DNA from: Ignavibacteriales bacterium
GTDB lineage: Bacteria > Bacteroidota > Ignavibacteria > Ignavibacteriales > Ignavibacteriaceae
Direction of reading: 5' to 3'
Length of the DNA stretch: 9,596 nt
NCBI GenBank assembly: GCA_027349615.1
Contig: DAIEML010000076.1
Coordinates: 1-9,596, forward strand
Shown: piece after piece, positions 1 through 6,447 of the stretch
Layout of the letters: each line of letters begins with the position of its first letter
How positions within the stretch are numbered: position 1 is the first letter of the stretch
The notes under the pieces: generated by a model
Database searches by the model: none
Told to the model about the DNA's origin: nothing
Seen by the model: only the letters and a program-made list of their open reading frames with translations
Made by a program: the position numbers and the translations under genes

Positions 1-62
1 GACCTGAAGCAGCAAATAAATTAATTAATAATGTCGGTTGCGATTGGAGTGTTAAAGACTAA
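1..62 (+). CDS. C-terminal end of an unidentified upstream gene (partial)
   Basis: The third forward frame is open from base 3 to a TAA at 60-62 and would encode a tail ending GCDWSVKD. The other two forward frames and all three reverse frames contain stops within these 62 bases, and this stretch is richer in G+C than the AT-rich spacer that follows, which supports a real gene end. Only about 19 residues are visible and they match no family I recognise, so no function is offered. The gene would lie in the same orientation as everything else in the window. A chance open frame cannot be excluded at this length. Confidence 0.5.
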   Translation, partial: PEAANKLINNVGCDWSVKD

Positions 63-97
63 ATAAATATTTGAATTAATTTCTTCTCTAACAAAAA

Positions 98-103
98 TAT
101 AAT
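98..103 (+). promoter_or_regulatory. Possible -10 box (TATAAT)
   Basis: An exact TATAAT lies in the 129-base spacer before the SPW-repeat gene. The best -35 candidate, TTAATT at 76-81, is 16 bases upstream and matches TTGACA at only three positions. Exact -10 boxes arise often by chance in DNA this AT-rich, so this is only a candidate promoter for the small membrane gene. Confidence 0.25.
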
Positions 104-131
104 ATTGGTGTAATTCACATCATAGTTCAAT

Positions 132-144
132 GCAATAGTATTGC
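132..144 (+). promoter_or_regulatory. Perfect 13-base dyad, operator-like
   Basis: GCAATA-G-TATTGC is a perfect inverted repeat of 6+6 bases around one central base. It lies downstream of the candidate -10 box and about 60 bases before the start codon of the SPW-repeat gene. The size and symmetry suit a small dimeric regulator, but no regulator gene is nearby and no second copy was noticed in the window. Confidence 0.25.
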
Positions 145-193
145 TTAATAAATTATAAATTTTTATTTACTACAAAATTTATCATTTAATTAT

Positions 194-200
194 GGGAGGA
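194..200 (+). promoter_or_regulatory. Ribosome binding site that decides the SPW gene start
   Basis: GGGAGGA lies just before the ATG at 204, leaving four bases between GGAGG and the start codon. The upstream in-frame ATG at 192 has no Shine-Dalgarno before it and would translate this purine-rich site into Gly-Gly. The start at 204 is therefore preferred. The same GGAGG-to-start spacing is seen for the GTG start of zwf at 7873. Confidence 0.6.
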
Positions 201-203
201 ATT

Positions 204-509
204 ATGTGGCAGGGCTGGATTGCATTTCTTATTGGATTGTGGCTTACAATTTCATCATTTCTTTGGCATATACAAACTAATTTAAATTTATTAATCAGCG
301 GAATAATTTTAACGATAATTGGATTTTGGGCAGAGAAAAGCTGGGAAGGAATTATGTTAGGCTTTCTCGGTATTTATGTTATAGGTTGCGGATGCACTAA
401 CTATCTCGCCCTTTCGATAAATTTCTTTTTAACTGGAATTACCGTCATGGCAATAGCATTCCTTTGCGCAACTATTAATAAAAGATCACAATACCATTTG
501 TTTGGATAG
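204..509 (+). CDS. Small SPW-repeat-like integral membrane protein
   Basis: This encodes about 101 residues, nearly all hydrophobic, with four predicted membrane helices (roughly residues 6-21, 26-43, 49-64 and 70-90). The protein is an internal duplication: each half starts with Trp and a Gly-rich helix, then has an Asn followed by a helix with a central Gly (N28...SGIILTIIGF and N73...TGITVMAIAF). This two-repeat layout fits the SPW-repeat family of small membrane proteins, whose function is unknown. The Ser-Pro-Trp signature is degenerate here (SSFLW at 17-21). The second half carries Cys62 and Cys64 in a GCGC sequence, which could be a metal or redox site but is not known to be. An in-frame ATG at 192 would add four residues but has no ribosome binding site. 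The gene stands alone, 97 bases before the cupredoxin gene. The family call is by pattern only. Confidence 0.7.
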   Translation: MWQGWIAFLIGLWLTISSFLWHIQTNLNLLISGIILTIIGFWAEKSWEGIMLGFLGIYVIGCGCTNYLALSINFFLTGITVMAIAFLCATINKRSQYHLFG

Positions 510-511
510 AG

Positions 512-535
512 TAAAATAAAAACAATTTTATTTTA
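512..535 (+). terminator. AT-only hairpin after the SPW gene
   Basis: TAAAATAAAA and TTTTATTTTA form a perfect 10-base-pair stem around the loop ACAA, starting three bases after the TAG stop. The stem has no G:C pair and the following bases are A-rich, so it is a weak candidate for a rho-independent terminator. The T-rich right arm could act as the U-tract of a shorter structure, and on the other strand the same is true. Confidence 0.25.
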
Positions 536-570
536 AAAAGTCATAATAACTGCGAACTAAAACAGTTTAA

Positions 571-578
571 TAACTTTG
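571..578 (+). promoter_or_regulatory. Possible Bacteroidota-type -7 element (TAnnTTTG)
   Basis: TAACTTTG matches the TAnnTTTG pattern of Bacteroidota housekeeping promoters and lies 29 bases before the start of the cupredoxin gene. No TTTG-like -33 element is seen at the expected distance upstream. It is a plausible but unproven promoter for the cupredoxin and Rieske-reductase pair. Confidence 0.22.
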
Positions 579-606
579 TGCCAATAATTTCATAAAGGAT
601 TAAAGC

Positions 607-1008
607 ATGCTAAAAGTTATAAATAAAATGAAAAAATTTTTTTTGAAAAATTTCTTCTATCTATTTTTTTTAACATTTGTTGCTATCGGATGTAAGAGTA
701 ATAGTTACAGCACAAATCCAACCCCAACTTCAGGTTCGCCGGGGCCAAATGAAGTTTGGATGCAAAATTCTAAATTTATTCCTGCAAGCCTATCAATTGC
801 AAAAGGTACAAAAATAACCTGGACAAATAAAGATAGTTACGATCATACGGTAACAAGCGGAATTCCTGGTCATCCCAGCGGCTTATTTGACAGCGGGAAT
901 ATTGCAGCTAACGGGACTTTTAGTTACACATTCGACAGTACTGGAACTTTTCAATATTACTGCCGAATTCATCCAGACATAATGCAAGGAACTATAACTG
1001 TTAATTAA
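607..1008 (+). CDS. Cupredoxin-domain lipoprotein (plastocyanin-like, type I copper)
   Basis: This 133-residue protein is a probable secreted electron carrier or copper-binding protein. Residues 1-29 form a lipoprotein signal peptide: Lys-rich start, a Phe/Leu-rich core and a lipobox ending AIGC, with Cys29 as the lipidated residue. A Ser/Thr/Pro/Gly linker (30-47) would tether the domain to a membrane. Residues 48-133 are a plastocyanin/azurin-type fold with the copper ligands visible: His80 in the DHTV motif, and Cys119, His122 and Met126 in YYCRIHPDIM near the C-terminus. The Cys-to-Met distance is 7, between the 6 of amicyanin and the 8 of plastocyanin. The start at 607 is chosen because AAAGGA lies seven bases upstream; Met8 also begins a good signal peptide but has no ribosome binding site. 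The stop is 38 bases before the Rieske-FAD reductase gene, so co-transcription is likely. The electron partner is unknown. Confidence 0.88.
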   Translation: MLKVINKMKKFFLKNFFYLFFLTFVAIGCKSNSYSTNPTPTSGSPGPNEVWMQNSKFIPASLSIAKGTKITWTNKDSYDHTVTSGIPGHPSGLFDSGNIAANGTFSYTFDSTGTFQYYCRIHPDIMQGTITVN

Positions 1009-1046
1009 AATCAATTAGATATTAATAATTCTATTGAAGGATTTTT

Positions 1047-2627
1047 ATGAGTGAAAGAATTTTTTCTGCTTGCAAAACCGATGAATTAAATAATGGAGAT
1101 ATGAAGTCTATTTCTATTGAGGGAAATGAAATTTTATTATGTAAAATAGAAAATGAATACTACGCGCTTGATGCCCACTGTACTCATTATGGTGCGCCGC
1201 TTGCAGAAGGAATTTTAAATGGAGACAGAATTGTTTGTCCATGGCACCATGCATGTTTTAACGCAAGAACGGGTGAAAGAGTAGAACCGCCAGCGCAAGA
1301 TTCACTTACAAAGTATGAAACAAAAATAGAAGGTGACAGTGTTCTTATTAAAATTCCAGAAAAATTTTCTAAAAATGGCCATAATAAAATGGTTAAGCGA
1401 GATAAGAAAAATCAAAAACAATTTGTAATTATTGGTGGCGGGGCGGCGGGTTATTCTGCTGCGCAAACATTGCGCGAAGATGGATTTACTGGAAGAATTA
1501 TTTTGATAACTCAAGATAAATATGAACCGTACGATCGACCAAATTTAAGCAAAGATTATTTAGCTGGCGATGCGGAAGAATTCTGGTTACCAATTCGCAG
1601 CAGTAACTTTTATGAAGATTATGATATTGAAGTTATGCTTAATATTATTGTGACTAAAGTTAATTTCCAAAGCAAAACCATCTTACTTTCCAACACTGAA
1701 AACATAAAATATGACAAATTATTAATTGCAGTTGGAAGCGAAGCAAGGACTTTAAAAATCCCTGGAGAAAATTTAAAAAATGTTTTTACACTACGCAGTT
1801 TTGATGAATCAAAAAATATTATAGCTGCAAGTAAAACGGCATCTAAAATTATAATCATTGGTGCAAGCTTTATTGGAATGGAAACGGCTTACAGCTTAAG
1901 GAAAAGAGGTCTGGATATTACGGTAATTTCACAAGAAGAAATTCCTTTTGAACGAGTATTTGGAAAAGAAATCGGAAAATTATTTAATAAACTTCACAAG
2001 GAAAATGGAGTAAAGTTCCGGTTAAGTTTAAGCTTGAAGGAATTTGTCGGAACAAATAAAGTTGAAGCTGTTCAGTTAAATAATGGAAGTAAAATTGAAA
2101 CTGATTTAGTAATAATTGGTGTCGGCGTAAAACCAGCCACTAATTTTTTAAAAAACTTAAATCTTCTTTCTGACGGAAGTATTAAAGTTGATGAATTCTT
2201 CAAAGTTCATGATGATGTTTATGCGGCTGGCGATATTGCAACTTTTACAGATTGGAGAACCGGTGAAGCTATGAGAATAGAACATTGGCGAACAGCTGAA
2301 CAACAAGGCAGAATAGCTGCTCATAACATGATGGATAAAAAATTTCCAAATAAAATTGTTCCTTTTTTTTGGACTTCCCAAGTTGGATTAAGTTTAAATT
2401 ATGTTGGCCATGCTGTTGATTGGCAAGAAATAATTTTTAAAGGAGATATTTCTGCAAAAGAATTTATTGCTTTTTACGTTAAGAATAATTTAGTGTATGC
2501 TGCTGCCGGAAATTTCAAAGACAAAGAAATGGCTGCGATTGAAGAACTTATGAGATTAAATAAAATGCCTTCTCCTGAATTATTAAAATATAAATCAATC
2601 AATTTAGTTGAATTATTAAAAGGGTAA
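1047..2627 (+). CDS. Rieske [2Fe-2S] domain fused to AIF-type FAD/NAD(P)H oxidoreductase
   Basis: This 526-residue two-domain protein has no signal peptide, so it is probably cytoplasmic. Residues 1-105 are a Rieske ferredoxin with the cluster ligands Cys45-x-His47 and Cys64-x-x-His67. After a Lys/Asn-rich linker comes a pyridine nucleotide-disulfide oxidoreductase fold. It has the FAD dinucleotide motif GGGAAG at 130-135, the NAD(P) motif GASFIG at 272-277, and the second FAD motif AAGD with Asp396. These are followed by the EHWRTAEQQG and FWTSQVG...YVGHA stretches typical of AIFM3-like (apoptosis-inducing-factor-like) proteins. No redox-active Cys pair is seen, so it is not a disulfide reductase. 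The likely reaction is electron transfer from NAD(P)H through FAD to the iron-sulfur centre and an unknown acceptor. GAAGGA lies five bases before the ATG. It follows the cupredoxin gene closely, but that protein lies across the membrane, so direct electron exchange is unlikely. Confidence 0.9.
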   Translation: MSERIFSACKTDELNNGDMKSISIEGNEILLCKIENEYYALDAHCTHYGAPLAEGILNGDRIVCPWHHACFNARTGERVEPPAQDSLTKYETKIEGDSVLIKIPEKFSKNGHNKMVKRDKKNQKQFVIIGGGAAGYSAAQTLREDGFTGRIILITQDKYEPYDRPNLSKDYLAGDAEEFWLPIRSSNFYEDYDIEVMLNIIVTKVNFQSKTILLSNTENIKYDKLLIAVGSEARTLKIPGENLKNVFTLRSFDESKNIIAASKTASKIIIIGASFIGMETAYSLRKRGLDITVISQEEIPFERVFGKEIGKLFNKLHKENGVKFRLSLSLKEFVGTNKVEAVQLNNGSKIETDLVIIGVGVKPATNFLKNLNLLSDGSIKVDEFFKVHDDVYAAGDIATFTDWRTGEAMRIEHWRTAEQQGRIAAHNMMDKKFPNKIVPFFWTSQVGLSLNYVGHAVDWQEIIFKGDISAKEFIAFYVKNNLVYAAAGNFKDKEMAAIEELMRLNKMPSPELLKYKSINLVELLKG

Positions 2628-2641
2628 AAAGATTTTACTCT
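2621..2641 (+). terminator. Hairpin overlapping the reductase stop codon
   Basis: AGGGTAAAA and TTTTACTCT pair over nine positions (one G-U) around the loop AGA, with the TAA stop codon inside the left arm. No U-run follows, so it is at best a weak terminator or an mRNA 3'-end stabiliser. The 169-base spacer down to the next gene otherwise holds only short AT-rich dyads, such as TTTAC-TTTA-GTAAA at 2696-2709, and no convincing promoter. Confidence 0.2.
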
Positions 2642-2796
2642 GTTAACCTCTCTAAAAAATAAAACCATTAATATCATTTAATGTGAATTAACCACTTTAC
2701 TTTAGTAAATTATAGCTGCAATTTCTTACGACATAATGACAATTTGATAATTGAAAAAATATTGTAAAGCTTAAAACTATTTTAAGGAAAATTTAA

Positions 2797-5592
2797 ATGT
2801 ATACTTTACTGTTATTAGTATTGCTGGGCTTAGCAGTTTATTTAATTATGCTGGGCTCAAAAAAGAATCAGAAAATGAAAATTTATTTGGGATTATCAAT
2901 AGCAGTTCTTACACTTTTTTTCTTCTGGTTCATGGGATTCTGGGGTGAAGTGCTTTGGTTTGAAAATCTTGGATATGGTAATCGGTTTTGGACATTTATT
3001 TATTCAAATGCTGAAATATCAATAGCTGCTGCTTTATTCAGTTTTATCCTTTTATTTTTATTAATGTATCCGATTTCAAAAGATCATAAAATAATTCATG
3101 CTTTTACTAAGTTGATTGCATTATTTATTGGCGGCTATTGGGGAATTACAAATTGGGATGTAATCTTAAAATTTTGGAATCAAGTTCCTTCTGGTGTTAA
3201 AGATCCAATATTTAACAAAGACGCAAGTTTCTATCTTTTTACACTTCCTTTTTTAGATGAATTAAATGTACTTTTAATTCTAATAAGCTTAACTGCTTTA
3301 ATTGCATCTTTTATTTCTTCTTTTATCCGTTTTAGAGATAATAATATTGTTTTCTACTATCCAGAAGAAACGGAAGTTAACACTGAGAAATATTATTTCC
3401 CAATATATTTAAATAGCGCTGTCTTTATTCTGATATTAGCATTTGGAAAATTTTTAGATCGTTATCATTTAATGTTTTCTACAACCGGCGTTGTAGCTGG
3501 ACCTAGCTGGGTTGATGTAAATATCTATTTGCCAGCTTATATAATTGTAATTTTTCTGATGATTATAATTGGATTTGGATTAATTATTCCTCCATTTAGA
3601 AAAAAGACTCAAAGCTTTATTTATAAAAAATTAAAAGTATTTCCAAACCGATCACATTTCTTAGTTATTGTTGCGTCGGGAATTTCAATAATTATAATTT
3701 GGTTTTTAGCACTAACTGCAGTTCCAGAATTATTTGAATGGCTTGTGGTTCAGCCAAATGAAATTACTTTTGAACGGCCCTACATTTCAAATAATATTAA
3801 GTATACACGATACGGTTTCGGTTTAAATAAAATTGAAGAAAAAGAATATCCGATGACCGGAAGCTTTACTCCTGAAGTTGTAAACAACAATCCGAATATT
3901 TTTCAGAATATTCGTCTTTGGGATTGGCATGCACTCGATGCCGTGTATAAGCAGTTTCAAGCAATTAGGCTTTATTATGAATTTTCTGATGTTGATGTTG
4001 ATAGATACAATATTGATGGAAAATATAAGCAAGTAATGGTTTCTGGAAGAGAAATTAATGTTGATAATCTTCCAGTTCAAAGCCAAACTTTTGTAAATAA
4101 ACGTTTTCAATATACGCATGGCTATGGATTAACCATGTCTCTTGTTAATGAATTTACTCCGCAAGGTTTGCCTCATCTTTTAATAAAAGATATTCCACCA
4201 GTCAGTGAATTTCCTTCACTTACTGTTAAGCAACCGCAAATATATTTTGGAGAACTGACAAATTCTTACGTTGTAGTTAATACTAAGCAAAAAGAATTTG
4301 ATTATCCGAGTGGTGAAAATAATGTTTATACAAGATACACTGGTAAAGGTGGAATTCGGATTTCGAATTTCTGGAGAAAATTTTTATTCGGTTGGAAGTT
4401 TGATGGTACAAGTTTCTTATTTTCAGATTATCCGACTAATCAAAGCCGAATTATGTTTCATCGTCAAATTGAGGAACGAGTTCAATTACTTGCACCATTC
4501 CTTCAATTTGATAAAGATCCTTACCTTGTTCTTGTTGATGGAAAACTTTATTGGATGATTGATGCTTATACAACATCTGAATATTTCCCATACAGTCAAC
4601 CGCTAGCTTCACAAAATGATATAAATTATATCCGAAACTCCGTTAAGGCAGTTGTTAATGCGTATGACGGCTCAGTAAATTTTTATATAATGGATAATAA
4701 TGATCCTATAATTAAAACGTGGAGTAAAATATTTCCGGATTTATTCAAATCGAAAAATGATATGCCGAAAGATTTGCTGGCACACATAAGATATCCAATT
4801 GATCTTCTTCAAGTGCAAGGTTCTATTTATGAAAAATATCATATGACTGATCCGACAGTATTTTATAATCAAGAAGATCTTTGGGTTAGAGCAACAGAAA
4901 AATATTATAGCAATGTCCAGCAAGTTCAGCCTTATTATATTATGTGGCAATTACCAGGAACTGATAAACAACAGTTCGTTCTTATGCTTCCATTCACACC
5001 AAAAAATCGGCAAGTGCTGATTGGTTGGATTGCAGGCATGTGTGATCCTGATAATTATGGCGATTTGATTGCTTATCAATTTCCTAAAAATGAAACCGTT
5101 TTAGGTCCGCAGCAAGTAGAAACAAAGATTGATCAAGACAGCTATCTTTCCGGTCAATTAACTTTATGGGATCAGCGTGGCTCAAATGTAATTAGAGGAA
5201 ATGTTCTTGCAATTCCTGTGAACAATACTTTGTTTTATGTTGAGCCAATTTATCTGCAAGCAGAAACAGCTGCTTATCCGGAACTACAGCTTGTTGTGGT
5301 TATGCATGGTAATAATATGAGCTATGCAAAAACTTTCGATCAAGCTCTAGATGGATTATTTTCCAAAACTTCAAATGTCCCTCTAACACAGCAAAATCAG
5401 ATAGTTCAAACAGCTCCAGTTGTAAAAAATAACTCAAGTGATCAAATCAAAATTGCAAATGATGCTTTTAATAATTATTTGAAATTCATAGGGGACAAAA
5501 GATTTTCCGACGCTGCGAAAGAATTAGAAAAACTTCAGCAGGCACTTCAAAATTTGCAAAACGAAAAACAGAACCCTTCAAATAATAAATAA
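2797..5592 (+). CDS. UPF0182 (COG1615) family large membrane protein, function unknown
   Basis: This encodes 931 residues, within the 900-1000 usual for the family. The first 310 residues hold seven or eight hydrophobic helices (about 2-20, 29-49, 74-93, 106-120, 156-177, 205-220, 243-264 and 288-309). A soluble domain of about 550 residues follows, most likely outside the membrane. Family hallmarks are visible: DPIFNKDASFYLF near 137, QPNEITFERPYI after the last helix, NIRLWDWHAL with a following YKQFQAIRLYYEF, the acidic DVDVDRYNIDG, and YTHGYG. The tail (about 880-931) is a charged, Gln-rich helical segment with the family-typical pattern of paired helices. The function of UPF0182 proteins is not established. 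AAGGA lies eight bases before the ATG. The gene has its own spacer on both sides and a hairpin behind it, so it is probably transcribed alone. The family call is firm. Confidence 0.93.
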   Translation: MYTLLLLVLLGLAVYLIMLGSKKNQKMKIYLGLSIAVLTLFFFWFMGFWGEVLWFENLGYGNRFWTFIYSNAEISIAAALFSFILLFLLMYPISKDHKIIHAFTKLIALFIGGYWGITNWDVILKFWNQVPSGVKDPIFNKDASFYLFTLPFLDELNVLLILISLTALIASFISSFIRFRDNNIVFYYPEETEVNTEKYYFPIYLNSAVFILILAFGKFLDRYHLMFSTTGVVAGPSWVDVNIYLPAYIIVIFLMIIIGFGLIIPPFRKKTQSFIYKKLKVFPNRSHFLVIVASGISIIIIWFLALTAVPELFEWLVVQPNEITFERPYISNNIKYTRYGFGLNKIEEKEYPMTGSFTPEVVNNNPNIFQNIRLWDWHALDAVYKQFQAIRLYYEFSDVDVDRYNIDGKYKQVMVSGREINVDNLPVQSQTFVNKRFQYTHGYGLTMSLVNEFTPQGLPHLLIKDIPPVSEFPSLTVKQPQIYFGELTNSYVVVNTKQKEFDYPSGENNVYTRYTGKGGIRISNFWRKFLFGWKFDGTSFLFSDYPTNQSRIMFHRQIEERVQLLAPFLQFDKDPYLVLVDGKLYWMIDAYTTSEYFPYSQPLASQNDINYIRNSVKAVVNAYDGSVNFYIMDNNDPIIKTWSKIFPDLFKSKNDMPKDLLAHIRYPIDLLQVQGSIYEKYHMTDPTVFYNQEDLWVRATEKYYSNVQQVQPYYIMWQLPGTDKQQFVLMLPFTPKNRQVLIGWIAGMCDPDNYGDLIAYQFPKNETVLGPQQVETKIDQDSYLSGQLTLWDQRGSNVIRGNVLAIPVNNTLFYVEPIYLQAETAAYPELQLVVVMHGNNMSYAKTFDQALDGLFSKTSNVPLTQQNQIVQTAPVVKNNSSDQIKIANDAFNNYLKFIGDKRFSDAAKELEKLQQALQNLQNEKQNPSNNK

Positions 5593-5606
5593 AGCTTTTT
5601 TACGCT

Positions 5607-5640
5607 TGCCGGATATAATCAGTTTGTGATGTATCCGGCA
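5607..5640 (+). terminator. Hairpin terminator candidate after the UPF0182 gene
   Basis: TGCCGGATA and TATCCGGCA form a perfect 9-base-pair stem with five G:C pairs, starting 14 bases after the TAA stop. Inside the 16-base loop, ATCA and TGAT can pair as a second short stem. The downstream bases (TAATTTAATTAA) are T-rich but not a clean U-run, so termination may be imperfect. The remaining spacer to 5795 is AT-rich with no other clear structure. Confidence 0.5.
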
Positions 5641-5771
5641 TAATTTAATTAATAAAATTTTAAGTTAAGATCTCTAATTAGTTTCGATTGAGAATACACA
5701 CTTATTTTAATTCTTAATTATCAAAGCTATAGAAATATATTTTTTGCTGAAACTTTTTTCTAAACAACCAT

Positions 5772-5777
5772 TATAAT
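5772..5777 (+). promoter_or_regulatory. Possible -10 box before the HAD-gnd-zwf operon
   Basis: An exact TATAAT lies 18 bases before the ATG of the HAD gene. If used, transcription would begin only about a dozen bases before the start codon, which agrees with the absence of a Shine-Dalgarno sequence there. The -35 region is poor (TTGCTG at 5744-5749 is 22 bases away, too far), so confidence is low. Confidence 0.25.
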
Positions 5778-5795
5778 CAATAAAATATTTTTTAT

Positions 5796-6431
5796 ATGAC
5801 ACAATCGGAAAAAATCACCACACTATTTTTAGATATTGGAGGAGTTCTTCTAACTAATGGCTGGGATCGTAAAGCAAGATTAAACGCAATCAAAACTTTC
5901 AATCTTGATGCTGAAGAAGTGAACGAACGGCATCACCTTACATTTGATACATACGAAGTTGGGAAAATAAGTCTGACTGAATATTTAACTCGCGTAGTTT
6001 TTTATGAAAAAAGAAAATTTTCGTATGATGATTTTACATCATTTATGTTTGCGCAATCAGAGCCATTGCCGGATATGTTAAGCTACATTCGAGAATTGAA
6101 AAAAAAATATAATTTAAAAGTTACAGCGGTAAGCAACGAAGGACGTGAGCTTTCCGAGTATCGGATAAAAGAATTTAAATTGGATAATATTTTTGATGCT
6201 TTTGTTGCATCAAGTTTTGTTCACTTCAGAAAACCTGATGTTGACATATATAAAATTGCATTAGACATTTCTCAAGTAACTCCGGAGAATGTACTTTATT
6301 TAGATGACCGCCATATGTTCGTTGAAGTTGCTGGTTCAATCGGAATAAAAGGAATTCATCATGTCGATTTCGTCAAAACAAAAAATGAACTTAGTAAATA
6401 CGGATTTAGTCTAAATTCGAAAACAATTTAA
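5796..6431 (+). CDS. HAD-superfamily hydrolase (probable small-molecule phosphatase)
   Basis: This 211-residue protein has all four HAD motifs: nucleophile Asp13 in LDIGGVL, Ser113 in AVSNEG, Lys146 in FRKPD, and the acidic pair Asp170-Asp171 in YLDDR. The cap between motifs I and II (about 20-95) is helical, as in subfamily I enzymes such as YihX or haloacid dehalogenases. The usual general-acid Asp two residues after the nucleophile is Gly15. The DxGG/DxGN form is common in YihX-like proteins, so this does not by itself mean loss of activity. No Shine-Dalgarno is seen and the leader is almost all A and T. The stop is 16 bases before gnd, so the gene probably belongs to the pentose phosphate operon. 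The substrate is not predictable from sequence; a sugar phosphate or an inhibitory by-product is an inference from the neighbours. Confidence 0.85.
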   Translation: MTQSEKITTLFLDIGGVLLTNGWDRKARLNAIKTFNLDAEEVNERHHLTFDTYEVGKISLTEYLTRVVFYEKRKFSYDDFTSFMFAQSEPLPDMLSYIRELKKKYNLKVTAVSNEGRELSEYRIKEFKLDNIFDAFVASSFVHFRKPDVDIYKIALDISQVTPENVLYLDDRHMFVEVAGSIGIKGIHHVDFVKTKNELSKYGFSLNSKTI

Positions 6432-6447
6432 AGTTTGGAGAATAAAA

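Noticed and set aside
192..203. Upstream ATG at 192 as start of the SPW-repeat gene
   Set aside because: No Shine-Dalgarno precedes it and its Gly-Gly codons are themselves the ribosome binding site for the ATG at 204; only a four-residue difference.
607..2627. Nitrite reductase or copper-oxidase system around the cupredoxin
   Set aside because: The cupredoxin has a single type I site and no multicopper or haem-binding motifs; the neighbouring Rieske-AIF protein lacks sirohaem or catalytic metal sites.
2744..2777. TTGATA and TTGAAA boxes before the UPF0182 gene as promoter
   Set aside because: No TATAAT-like sequence lies at 16-18 bases from either; AT-rich background explains them.
2822..2857. 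Direct repeat TGCTGGGCT twice, 27 bases apart
   Set aside because: It lies in codons for the first membrane helix of UPF0182 (Leu/Gly codons) in a spacing that is a multiple of three; chance codon repetition is sufficient.
3823..4119. Open frame of 98 codons on the - strand, the longest reverse frame
   Set aside because: It is antisense to the conserved LWDWHAL and DVDVDRYN region of UPF0182; the composition explains the lack of stops.
4298..4558. Open frame of 86 codons on the + strand
   Set aside because: It lies wholly inside the UPF0182 gene in another frame, has no ribosome binding site, and its translation resembles no family.
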